Part shown: in pieces, positions 1-7,833 of the stretch | Layout: every line of letters starts with the position of its first letter | How positions within the stretch are numbered: position 1 is the stretch's first letter | Origin: CAZKRU01 sp964555235 | GTDB taxonomy: Bacteria; Verrucomicrobiota; Verrucomicrobiia; Methylacidiphilales; CAMAQI01 | Direction of reading: 5' to 3' | Assembly (NCBI GenBank): GCA_964555235.1 | Contig: CAZKRU010000058.1 | Span: forward strand, 1 to 27,908 | Length of the DNA stretch: 27,908 nt | Notes under the pieces: generated by a model | The model's database searches: none | What the model was told of the DNA's origin: nothing | Seen by the model: the letters and a program-made list of their open reading frames with translations, nothing else | Position numbers and translations under genes: made by a program

Positions 1-1152
1 ACGCTCAATATCATTCGTCAATGACGCCGCTCCGGTCGGAAGCGTTCCAAATCCGCCCCCCAATTGACGCTTACTCCAGCGGTCGTAATACCCACCCCAC
101 GTTTTCGAAATTAAAAGCGTATCCGTGGAAAGATCCTGCTCGTAGGTCAATACCCCTTGATAACGTCGCAACCGGAACCGGTCAAACTGTCGAGAAGCGG
201 CATCCCGGTTGGCATTATAGTTTACGGCCGCGCCCCCACTCGCAAAGGTCAATCCTCCCGGCTCCCCATGCTCCTCCTCATAAACATCAAAACAAAAAAT
301 CAACCGCCGCTCCTTGTTGGCGTCGAGAACCAACTTCAGACTTCCTCCATCCAACACATAATCACTATTGGCTATCCGAAATCCGTCGCTTTCCCGGTGA
401 TTAAAATACGCCAGATAGCCAACCCGATCCACAGTTCCATCCACGGCACTATAGGTGGAATACAAATTGTCGGAACCAAAAACGTGCTGAGTCCGGGCGG
501 AAAATTCCCGATCCGTGCGCGGCATATAAGTCACATAATTCAGCGCCCCTCCCGGCTGCGGACCATACATCAACCCCGAGCCGCCTCGCAAAAACTCAAG
601 TCGATCCACCACATCCAACGGCGGCGTGTAATAGGCCTCAGGATATCCAAACATGTCCGCGTGAATGGGAATTCCATCTTTCAACACCTGAATAAATTGA
701 GTGCGGTGCGGCTCGCCAATCCCCCGGTACCCAAGGCTGACCAGCGGCGTCGTCTCTTCGCTATAAAGCAATCCCGGCGTCTTTGCCAAAGCTTGACGGT
801 AATTGTTCGCATGAACCTTCGGCAATCCGTCCAAATCAATCACGGAAGCCTTTTTTCCTGAATAAATCTTGGTCCCCTGTACCGCAGGTAAAAAGGGACT
901 CTGTTCACGCCCTTCATATTCCGCCTCCCCTGACACCACCACCTCGGGCAATGTAACGCTTTGAGTCCCCTCAAAAAGAGCCGGCTTCTTCAATGATTGA
1001 GCCCGAGCCCCGGTAACTCCCATTTCTGAAATCCCCTCGTCCTCGTTCTTTTGCAGGGAACGCCCCTCGGATTTAATCTCCCCCATCAACACGCTGCCCA
1101 CGGATAAAAACACTCCCATCCAATGTAAAAAATGACTCGGAATACATTTCAT
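1..1152 (-). CDS. TonB-dependent outer-membrane receptor, FecA-like, N-terminal part
   Basis: The frame is open from an ATG at 1152 to the left edge (384 codons, no stop), so the 3' part is missing. The translation starts with a hydrophobic leader (MKCIPSHFLHWMGVFLSVGS), then a stretch containing LPEVVVSG that may be the TonB box region, then a plug domain. The plug shows VLKDGIPIHADMFGYPEAYY and the run RGGSGLMYGPQPGGALNYVT, typical of FecA-type ferric-citrate/siderophore receptors. Beta-barrel strands follow. Such receptors import ferric chelates or other large ligands across the outer membrane using TonB-ExbBD energy; the actual ligand cannot be read from sequence. An in-frame ATG at 1161 is an alternative start, but AGGATGG is better spaced for 1152. 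The gene lies 79 bases downstream of the FtsX-type permease on the same strand and may share its transcript. Confidence 0.93.
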   Translation of the reverse strand, partial: MKCIPSHFLHWMGVFLSVGSVLMGEIKSEGRSLQKNEDEGISEMGVTGARAQSLKKPALFEGTQSVTLPEVVVSGEAEYEGREQSPFLPAVQGTKIYSGKKASVIDLDGLPKVHANNYRQALAKTPGLLYSEETTPLVSLGYRGIGEPHRTQFIQVLKDGIPIHADMFGYPEAYYTPPLDVVDRLEFLRGGSGLMYGPQPGGALNYVTYMPRTDREFSARTQHVFGSDNLYSTYSAVDGTVDRVGYLAYFNHRESDGFRIANSDYVLDGGSLKLVLDANKERRLIFCFDVYEEEHGEPGGLTFASGGAAVNYNANRDAASRQFDRFRLRRYQGVLTYEQDLSTDTLLISKTWGGYYDRWSKRQLGGGFGTLPTGAASLTNDIER

Positions 1153-1231
1153 GCAATCCATCCTAGCGGATCTCTACTCACCGCACTAACGGCAGATTGC
1201 TATTTTTTGACGTTGAATTGCACCGAGCGAC

Positions 1232-2497
1232 TTACTGTGACGATCCGCGAAGAATATTCACCGGTTGCAAATGAGCCGCGCGACGCGACGGGAAATAGGA
1301 GGCAATAAAAATGGCCACCAGCGCCACACCTGCAGCCATCACATAGTGGGTAATATCCCATGAGACCACATAATGATCCGCCGCCATCGGGCCTCGGATC
1401 TTAATCGGATAACTGGAGATTAGAGCGGTTAACCCTGCTCCAATGATCGAACCTGAAGTAATGCCCAAAATTGCAATTCCGACCCCTTGCCAGAGGAAGA
1501 TTGAAGAAATATCAAAACGGGTGTAACCCATCGAACGCAAGATCGCGATTTCTTTCGTCTTTTCCAAAACAGACATCGTCAAAATGTTAAAAATTCCAAA
1601 TCCCGCGAGTAAAATGATCGCAGAGACCGCCACCGCGCCAAAAATTCGTAACGTCGCCAATACCTGCAACATCCCCTTTTCACGATCCTGCCAGGGCCTC
1701 GAGCGGTGCGAAAGTAAGCCTTCGAAGGCTTTTGAAATCTCATCGGCACGCTCGGGATTTTTCAATTTCACCAAGATCGTCGAAGTGAAGTTTGGAAGGC
1801 GCAAAACGTTTTGGGCCGCCTTGCGATGAACATAAACTCTCTTCTCATCCACCGCATTGATTCCACTCTGATAAACAGTCGTCACCCGGAACCGCCGATT
1901 ATCCCCCGCGTTCCCGACGACCGTCACATATTGACCGACCTGTAATTGCATCTTGTCGGCAATCAATCCGCTCAAACAAATGGAGGACCCATCATTTCGG
2001 AAATCCTCCAACTTCCCTCGGATAATCTGTTTTGCCAAGTCCGTCGTCTGAAGCTGCAATTCCAAATCAATCCCCTGAACCACCACCACTTCATTCTGAA
2101 ACGAGGATCGCAAGAACGCCCGCTCTTCAACGACCGGAGCACAGGCCACCACTTGCGAAAACTCCTTTAAAACTCGCATCACCCGGTAGGCATCCGGAAT
2201 TCCAGGATAAAACTTGCGACGCTTTTGATTCTCAACCGCCACCATCCGCTCCTCTGGCTCTCCCTTTTTTTTCTCCTCTCCCACAATCATCGTATAGGGC
2301 GATTGAAATCGATCCGTAATTTGGATACTACTGGAAGTTCCCAACGTGGTATCAATGTAGTAACGCTCAAAACCCGCGGTTGCCGCTTGAGCTACAATAA
2401 ACAAGGCAACCCCAAAGATCACCCCAATGCAACTCAGGATCATCGAGCGACGATTTTCAAATAAAAATCGAAACGCAATATAAAACGAGGCAGACAT
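1232..2497 (-). CDS. ABC transporter permease, MacB/FtsX-type
   Basis: This 421-residue protein has the MacB-type topology: one membrane helix near residues 18-40, a large periplasmic domain to about residue 280, then three C-terminal helices forming an FtsX domain. The cytoplasmic coupling segment MSVLEKTKEIAILRSMGYT lies after the second helix and is the usual contact for a LolD/MacB-like ATPase. Family members work in mechanotransmission, lipoprotein release or tripartite efflux. I take the ATG at 2497 as the start because GGA sits about 8 bases upstream; a TTG at 2503 is the longer option. It follows the HlyD-like gene by about 20 bases. No ATP-binding subunit is encoded next to it, so the ATPase must come from elsewhere. 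The substrate is unknown. Confidence 0.9.
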   Translation of the reverse strand: MSASFYIAFRFLFENRRSMILSCIGVIFGVALFIVAQAATAGFERYYIDTTLGTSSSIQITDRFQSPYTMIVGEEKKKGEPEERMVAVENQKRRKFYPGIPDAYRVMRVLKEFSQVVACAPVVEERAFLRSSFQNEVVVVQGIDLELQLQTTDLAKQIIRGKLEDFRNDGSSICLSGLIADKMQLQVGQYVTVVGNAGDNRRFRVTTVYQSGINAVDEKRVYVHRKAAQNVLRLPNFTSTILVKLKNPERADEISKAFEGLLSHRSRPWQDREKGMLQVLATLRIFGAVAVSAIILLAGFGIFNILTMSVLEKTKEIAILRSMGYTRFDISSIFLWQGVGIAILGITSGSIIGAGLTALISSYPIKIRGPMAADHYVVSWDITHYVMAAGVALVAIFIASYFPSRRAAHLQPVNILRGSSQ

Positions 2498-2516
2498 GAT
2501 CAATATCCGATCAGGA

Positions 2517-3710
2517 TCAATTTACCGCTGAAACAAGCGCCTTTTCAATCGTTCTCACCCATTGTCCCTCATGGTATTGATCTTGGTCGCTCAAAATGAC
2601 CTGATCTCCCGGTTGAAGGCCCGAGAGAATTTCCGTTTTCTCGATACTGCGATATCCCTGCTTGACGGATGCGACTCGCACAAATCCGCCCCGCACCACC
2701 AACACATTATTGTTCCAGATCGCACGGGTTGGAATAATCAGTGTATTGTCTCGCTCCCCGATGACGACGTTCATCTCTCCTGTCATCCCCGGCAACAGAT
2801 TCTTCGGTGAATTTTCAAGCTTGATGATCACCTTGTAATTCTGATTCTCCCCTTGGGGAAGTCGCTCCACCACTTTTCCATCGAAATTATCGCCCTGATA
2901 CGAATACAGGCGCACGATCGTTTTCATTCCCACCTGAAGTCGTCCGATATCCTCCTCGTTGACTTGGGCCACAATTTGATTTTCAGAACTCCCGATCCGC
3001 GCCAGTTGAGCCTGGAGTTGAACATACTCTCCCAGATTGCAATAGAGATCCAAGATAACCCCGTCAATCGGCGAAGTTACCGACAGTTGAACCGCCAGCT
3101 CGGAAAGATCCTTTAATACCGCCTCTGCCGTGTTTACCTCGGCATCCAATGCGATCGTCTCTGTCTGAACTTGTTTTTTGAGCGATTCGACCTCATTCAC
3201 CACTCGCTCGTACTCAAGCGCAGCAATATTCCCCGCATCAAAAAGCCGCTTGAGCTTGGAAACTTCCGATTCCTTACTCTTGAGGAGACTTTGGGAGGCA
3301 GGCCCCAACGCACGCTTTTCTTTCGCTTGATTGTAAGTCGTTCGCGCCCCATCCACCTGACGACGAATCGTATCATCTTGGATTTCCACCAACGCCTGCC
3401 CCTTCACCACACGATCACCAACCTTCACTTTGATCGCTGAAATCAAACCGGGCGTTCGGGACTTCACCAAAATCTGGTTGAACGGCTCCGCATTCACCGT
3501 TCCATAAACCGCCGAAACCGCCTTTCCGACCTTCACCACAGCTACCTCGGCCTGAGGTCGCCCAAAATAGATTAACATCCCAATCAGAACAACAACCCCT
3601 CCCACCCCGGGCCAGGCAAGGTGCTGATATTTTTGCCACCAAGCAGTCTCGCGAATTTTTTTGGGCAGCCATTCAAATGTCATTACTCGGTTTAGGGTAT
3701 TCGAACTCAT
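2517..3710 (-). CDS. HlyD/MacA-like periplasmic membrane fusion protein
   Basis: This 397-residue adaptor has a short cytoplasmic N-terminus and one membrane anchor around residues 33-50. The first half of a biotinyl-lipoyl domain follows at about 80-112 (SRTPGLISAIKVKVGDRVVKGQALVEIQ, quoted in part: KVKVGDRVVKGQALVEI). A coiled-coil hairpin spans about 113-205, the second lipoyl half about 208-240 (SPIDGVILDLYCNLGEYV), then beta-barrel and membrane-proximal domains. Proteins of this type link an inner-membrane transporter to a TolC channel. It sits between TolC-family genes and the FtsX-type permease on the same strand, 41 bases after the TolC-like stop, which fits a MacA role. The start at 3710 is the longest ATG; Met10 at 3683 is possible. 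Confidence 0.92.
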   Translation of the reverse strand: MSSNTLNRVMTFEWLPKKIRETAWWQKYQHLAWPGVGGVVVLIGMLIYFGRPQAEVAVVKVGKAVSAVYGTVNAEPFNQILVKSRTPGLISAIKVKVGDRVVKGQALVEIQDDTIRRQVDGARTTYNQAKEKRALGPASQSLLKSKESEVSKLKRLFDAGNIAALEYERVVNEVESLKKQVQTETIALDAEVNTAEAVLKDLSELAVQLSVTSPIDGVILDLYCNLGEYVQLQAQLARIGSSENQIVAQVNEEDIGRLQVGMKTIVRLYSYQGDNFDGKVVERLPQGENQNYKVIIKLENSPKNLLPGMTGEMNVVIGERDNTLIIPTRAIWNNNVLVVRGGFVRVASVKQGYRSIEKTEILSGLQPGDQVILSDQDQYHEGQWVRTIEKALVSAVN

Positions 3711-3751
3711 AATTAGTCAGCCTTTGTTATCCTCGAGAGTCAGGGGTAAAA

Positions 3752-5059
3752 TCAATCTTTTTTCGTGGAAGCATTCACCCGGGTGAATCGGATTCCCAGT
3801 CCCGTCGCCCGATCCAGAGAAGCGCGACTGATTTCCAAGTTCGTTAATGCAAGGTATTTAAACTCCTTTTGTCGAAGGGCAAGTTCCTGGGTATCCAGTA
3901 AATCCAAATGATTCGCCTTCCCGGACTCGAAATCGGATTGAGCCAACCGAACAGCCTCATCCGGAGTGATCGCCTTGGTTAATTCCACCTGACGCAAACT
4001 TTCATCCACCAATTCCAATGTCCCCTTCACCTGGGCAGGAATATCTCGTTTGATCCGCCGCACCAATTCTTCCTGTCCAATGGCATCGGCTTCGGCAGCC
4101 TTCACCTTCCCACGCGTAAACCCTCCATCAAAAATACTCCATCGAAGTTCGGTTCCTACTCTCAAAGTCGTCGAAAAATCGGCCGGCTTTTCGTTGGTTC
4201 CTTCATTCCTTCGTTGAAAATCAAAACTATAGCCGGTTCGAAATCCCAAACGACCGGGATCCGAGTGAATCGTCGTAAATACAAACAACTCAGGAAACGC
4301 AGGAGCCGCTTCCACATGAATCTTTTCGTAGGAAGCCAATCGGAGATTTTCCGCCAACCAGAGATCGCGACGCTGCTCATACGCGATCGGAATTAATTTT
4401 GCCGGATTTCGCTCAGAAGGAGCCTCGTCCCGAAACTCGCCGGAAAGTCTCGCATTTGCGATATGATCCACCCCCATCATCCGTTCCAATGCCAACAAGG
4501 CTTGCTGTTCAGTGATTTTTGCCCCCTGTGCGCTATCTCGGGCCAAGGCCGCCCGGACTTGCAACCGCGTCACATTGGCTTTGGTCATTTTTCCCGCTTC
4601 GAAGAGGCCGGGGGCACCTTGAACGGACTTCTCCAAATGATCCGCATACTCCTCACGCAACGCGGCAACTTTCTGTGCCAACAACGCCCTCGAATATGCG
4701 TCACGAAATGCAAAGACCGTTTCAACTAGCGCAAGCTCCAGATTAGCCTGGGCCGCATATTCCCCCAATCGAGCGGACCGGTACTGAGCCGGAATCCCCT
4801 GACCATAAACCTGTTCCTCAATTGAAAGATCAATCGTGCTCGGTAACGTTCTGGCCGAGAGATCAACATGCGGGAGAATCACCGACCAAAACTGGGTTTT
4901 CTTCGCATCCGCCAAATGAACCCTCGTTTGAGCTTCCAAGACCTTTGGACTCTTTTGAAGCGCCGTCTCCAGTCCAGATTGCCAGGAGATCTCAAAAGGA
5001 TCCGCACAAAATCCTCCTGAGATTCCCGCAAGGATTAAAAAATAAATCCTGTACTGCAT
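3752..5059 (-). CDS. TolC-family outer-membrane efflux protein (second of a tandem pair)
   Basis: This 435-residue protein has a signal peptide (MQYRIYFLILAGISGGFCA), then the long alternating helical segments of the outer-membrane efflux family (PF02321), including the near-repeat halves ending in YLALTNLEISRASLDRATGL. It would form or contribute to the outer-membrane channel of the exporter encoded downstream. The start was placed at 5059, because a longer reading frame to 5128 would overlap the upstream TolC gene and put non-signal sequence before the leader. The chosen start lies only four bases after the upstream stop. Its sequence differs clearly from the adjacent TolC-like protein, so this is not a recent duplication. 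Which of the two serves the HlyD/FtsX system is unknown. Confidence 0.9.
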   Translation of the reverse strand: MQYRIYFLILAGISGGFCADPFEISWQSGLETALQKSPKVLEAQTRVHLADAKKTQFWSVILPHVDLSARTLPSTIDLSIEEQVYGQGIPAQYRSARLGEYAAQANLELALVETVFAFRDAYSRALLAQKVAALREEYADHLEKSVQGAPGLFEAGKMTKANVTRLQVRAALARDSAQGAKITEQQALLALERMMGVDHIANARLSGEFRDEAPSERNPAKLIPIAYEQRRDLWLAENLRLASYEKIHVEAAPAFPELFVFTTIHSDPGRLGFRTGYSFDFQRRNEGTNEKPADFSTTLRVGTELRWSIFDGGFTRGKVKAAEADAIGQEELVRRIKRDIPAQVKGTLELVDESLRQVELTKAITPDEAVRLAQSDFESGKANHLDLLDTQELALRQKEFKYLALTNLEISRASLDRATGLGIRFTRVNASTKKD

Positions 5060-5063
5060 GTCA

Positions 5064-6500
5064 TTAAGGAGTGGCCACCGAGGCAGTATCTTGAAAGCGA
5101 AGGGAAACCGAACGCTCCAATTGAGCAATCGCCAGAAGATAATCGTGCCGAGCCCGACTTTCCACGTTCCGAGCCCGACTCAAGTCGACGGTTGCCTGCA
5201 GCGTATCCAAGACCGTCCCAAAACCGGTTTCCAAATTCAGACGGGACAACTCCAAAGACTGCTCCGCCAGCTTCACATTGTCCTTCTGGGTGTTCATGAT
5301 GAGAAGGGATTGCTGCATCTGATTATAGGCAATTCGCACTTCGGAATCAATGGCCCGGAGCTGATCCTGTCGTTCAATCTTGGAAGAATCCAACCTTGCC
5401 TGCTCCTCTTCCGCTTTACCCTTGCCCAGAAACCCATCAAAAAGAGCCCAACGCCCTTGAATTCCCGCCGTAAAATTATTTTTCTGATCAAAAAAAGTCG
5501 GGTTGGCCGGATCGTTTTGGCTTTGGGTGTCCGCATAAAGATCCACCTCAGGAATATTGGATGCGCGCTCAATTTTAACTTTGCGTTCGCCGATTTGAAT
5601 CTGTTTTTCCAAGTTCCTTAATTCGGGACGGCGCTCGCGAGCCATTTGCAACAACTTGCTCAGTTCGAGGCGGTAGGTGGGACATTCCAATTTTCCCGTA
5701 ATCTGGAAAGGGGCTTGCATCGAATAGTCAGCGCCCCAGGAAATCCCCATCAATTCCGATAAGATCACTTTCGTCGAGAGCAACTCTTGTTCAATCTGAA
5801 TCTCATCCGCCTTTTCATTCGCCAGACTGACCTCAATCCGGAGAATACTGAATTTTGTGGAGCGGCCCGCTTCAAATAAATTTTTCTGGCGATCCCGTTC
5901 AACCCCGAGCAGCTTGATCGTCTCCCGTTTGGTCTCCAACTCCATCTGTTTTAAAAGAATTTTGTAAAAATGATCCTTCACCTGAAAGAGGATCTGATTC
6001 ACCAAGGCTTCATACTGAATAAATGCGGCGTCGTTCTGGAGCTTTGCAACCTCGATGGCGCGACGATTTTTAAATCCCGAAAAAATGTTCTTGGTAATAT
6101 TGAGCGACACCCCCCAATCGGCCGAAAATTCTGAATCTCCCTTTTGTTTGGTCTGGAAAAAAGGATCCGGATTACTCCCGGAAACATTCCCGTTCAATGT
6201 CACGGTGGGATAGAGTGTTGCGCGAGATTGAATGATGACTCCTTTGGAACGTTCGATCTCCGTTTGAGCGATTCGAATCTTGGTATTTTGCTGGAGCGCC
6301 AGATTCAAAGCTTTGTTGAGATCGTAGGCTGGCTTTCCTCCAGAGTTGCTCCCGTTTTCTGGATTGGGGACCAGTAGGGGAACACTTGGCTTCGGAGGAC
6401 CCACAACCGTAGGTGCCGAAAACGCAGGAATCGCGCCTAATAACCCACATAACGTCAACCGAATGATCTTCCAAAACGCCATTTTTCCATATAAAGCCAT
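5064..6500 (-). CDS. TolC-family outer-membrane efflux protein (first of a tandem pair)
   Basis: This 478-residue protein has a leader (KIIRLTLCGLLGAIPAFSA), a proline-rich linker and two outer-membrane efflux repeats. Typical family features are YDLNKALNLALQQNTKIRIA at the mature start and the C-terminal LETGFGTVLDTLQATVDLSR segment. It is the first gene of the minus-strand run through the second TolC, the HlyD-like adaptor, the FtsX-type permease and probably the TonB receptor. Met7 at 6482 is an alternative start, with GGAAAA just before it; neither start has a strong ribosome binding site. Upstream is a 118-base divergent region shared with the alpha-oxoamine synthase gene. Confidence 0.9.
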   Translation of the reverse strand: MALYGKMAFWKIIRLTLCGLLGAIPAFSAPTVVGPPKPSVPLLVPNPENGSNSGGKPAYDLNKALNLALQQNTKIRIAQTEIERSKGVIIQSRATLYPTVTLNGNVSGSNPDPFFQTKQKGDSEFSADWGVSLNITKNIFSGFKNRRAIEVAKLQNDAAFIQYEALVNQILFQVKDHFYKILLKQMELETKRETIKLLGVERDRQKNLFEAGRSTKFSILRIEVSLANEKADEIQIEQELLSTKVILSELMGISWGADYSMQAPFQITGKLECPTYRLELSKLLQMARERRPELRNLEKQIQIGERKVKIERASNIPEVDLYADTQSQNDPANPTFFDQKNNFTAGIQGRWALFDGFLGKGKAEEEQARLDSSKIERQDQLRAIDSEVRIAYNQMQQSLLIMNTQKDNVKLAEQSLELSRLNLETGFGTVLDTLQATVDLSRARNVESRARHDYLLAIAQLERSVSLRFQDTASVATP

Positions 6501-6618
6501 AAAAATTACGACTTACAATACAATTTTTTCTTGGCATCAATTTGTAATAAAGGCAGGGTCAGCGACTTACGAAATTAACTGAACTGAAACAATCGAACAT
6601 TAATCAAGGATCTTCCTC
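6501..6618. promoter_or_regulatory. Divergent intergenic region
   Basis: This A+T-rich stretch separates the minus-strand exporter operon from the plus-strand alpha-oxoamine synthase gene and must hold promoters for both if they start here. On the minus strand, TTACAA and TTGTAT are spaced by 17 bases and could be a weak sigma-70-type pair. The clear element is AAGGA at 6606-6610, eight bases before the GTG at 6619, which fixes that start. Confidence 0.35.
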
Positions 6619-7833
6619 GTGCTCTCTTTCCTGAAAAACCAAAAAAGCGCCGTCCGCCTTCGGATCGAGAACGACGTCACCACCAAACTTCGCCTCAAGT
6701 ACGATCCCTATTATCACTCGGCTTCCAATGTCGAGGGCTCCATCGTCACGGTCGAAGGCAAAAAGATGGTGATGATGAGTAGCAATGAATACTTGGGACT
6801 TGGACAGCACCCGAAAGTGAAAGCAGCTTCTCAAGCGGCCATCGACCGTTGGGGAACCAGTTCCTGCGGATCACGTCTCGCCAATGGAACCCGCGACTAC
6901 CATCGCGAACTGGAAGATTCACTCGCCGATTTTCTTGGGAAAGAAGCCTGTCATGTGATTGTCGCCGGTTATCTCTCCTGCACCGGATCCCTCGCCTGTC
7001 TCGCTCAGCGCGGCGATGCACTCATTGTCGACAAGAGTATTCATTCCTCCCTCTGGGATGGAGCGCAACTCTCCGGAGCTGACATTGAGCGATTTACGCA
7101 TGAGGACATGGATTCCCTCACTCAAACGATTCAGAAATTGGAACTCAAGCAACCAAAGATCATTGCAGTGGACGGCGTCTATTCGATGGAAGGCCATATG
7201 GCCAACCTCCCCCGTATCGTTGAACTTGCCCGGGAATACAGTGCCTACCTCATTGTCGATGACGCTCATGGATTCGGAGTCCTTGGCCGTCAAGGGCGTG
7301 GAATTGTCGATCACTTCAATGTCACAAAAGAGGTTGATTTGATCGTCGGAAGCTTCTCCAAATCTCTCGCGAGTACGGGAGGCTTCTTTGCGGGATCCAA
7401 AGCGACCATTGATTTTCTTCGGAGTAATTGTCGCCAAATCATCTTCAGCGCTGCCATCTCTCCTGCCCAAGCCTGTGCCGCCCGCACGGCCCTTCAAGTC
7501 ATGCAGGAAGAACCTCAACATTTGGAGAAACTCTGGGAGAACACCCGCTACATGCACAGCATTCTCGATGCCATCGGACTCGATTACTGGAAGAGCCCCA
7601 CTCCGGCCATTCCGATTGTGATTGGCGAACTCGAACGCGCTTTTTATATGTGGAAATCGCTCTGGGAACAGGGATTCTTCACGGTGATGTCAGTCTCCCC
7701 GGGCGTTCCGGTTGGAAAAGATCTGATTCGCACCGCGATCTCGGCGCTTCACACCAAAGAGCAACTCGACCGTTTCGGCGATGCTCTCAAAGTGGCGATG
7801 AAAAAAGCCGGAATCAAGCCGAAGGGCGCTTAA
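6619..7833 (+). CDS. Alpha-oxoamine synthase, serine palmitoyltransferase/AONS-like
   Basis: This 404-residue fold-type I PLP enzyme condenses an amino acid with an acyl thioester and releases CO2. Visible family marks are SSNEYLGL, the ring-stacking His142 in DKSIHSS, VDDAHGFG (Asp214, Asp215, His217) and the PLP lysine Lys248 in GSFSKSLASTGGF. This last motif resembles bacterial serine palmitoyltransferase more than 2-amino-3-ketobutyrate CoA ligase. The start is GTG at 6619, chosen because AAGGA lies eight bases upstream. No bioA, bioD or bioB gene is nearby, and glycosyltransferases and squalene genes follow, so a lipid role (3-keto-sphingoid-like base) is more likely than biotin synthesis. 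That role is inferred. The 3' end overlaps the convergent glycosyltransferase gene by 20 bases. Confidence 0.88.
   Translation: MLSFLKNQKSAVRLRIENDVTTKLRLKYDPYYHSASNVEGSIVTVEGKKMVMMSSNEYLGLGQHPKVKAASQAAIDRWGTSSCGSRLANGTRDYHRELEDSLADFLGKEACHVIVAGYLSCTGSLACLAQRGDALIVDKSIHSSLWDGAQLSGADIERFTHEDMDSLTQTIQKLELKQPKIIAVDGVYSMEGHMANLPRIVELAREYSAYLIVDDAHGFGVLGRQGRGIVDHFNVTKEVDLIVGSFSKSLASTGGFFAGSKATIDFLRSNCRQIIFSAAISPAQACAARTALQVMQEEPQHLEKLWENTRYMHSILDAIGLDYWKSPTPAIPIVIGELERAFYMWKSLWEQGFFTVMSVSPGVPVGKDLIRTAISALHTKEQLDRFGDALKVAMKKAGIKPKGA

Noticed and set aside
157..861. Plus-strand open frame of 234 codons
   Set aside because: It is antisense to the TonB receptor, whose translation has clear plug-domain motifs; the antisense protein has no recognisable feature and is rich in His, Pro, Arg and Ser, as expected for a shadow frame.
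5060..5128. 23-residue N-terminal extension of the second TolC-like protein
   Set aside because: It overlaps the upstream gene and places a non-signal stretch before a good signal peptide that starts at 5059.
6919..7557. Minus-strand open frame of 212 codons
   Set aside because: It is antisense to the alpha-oxoamine synthase catalytic region and shows no domain of its own.
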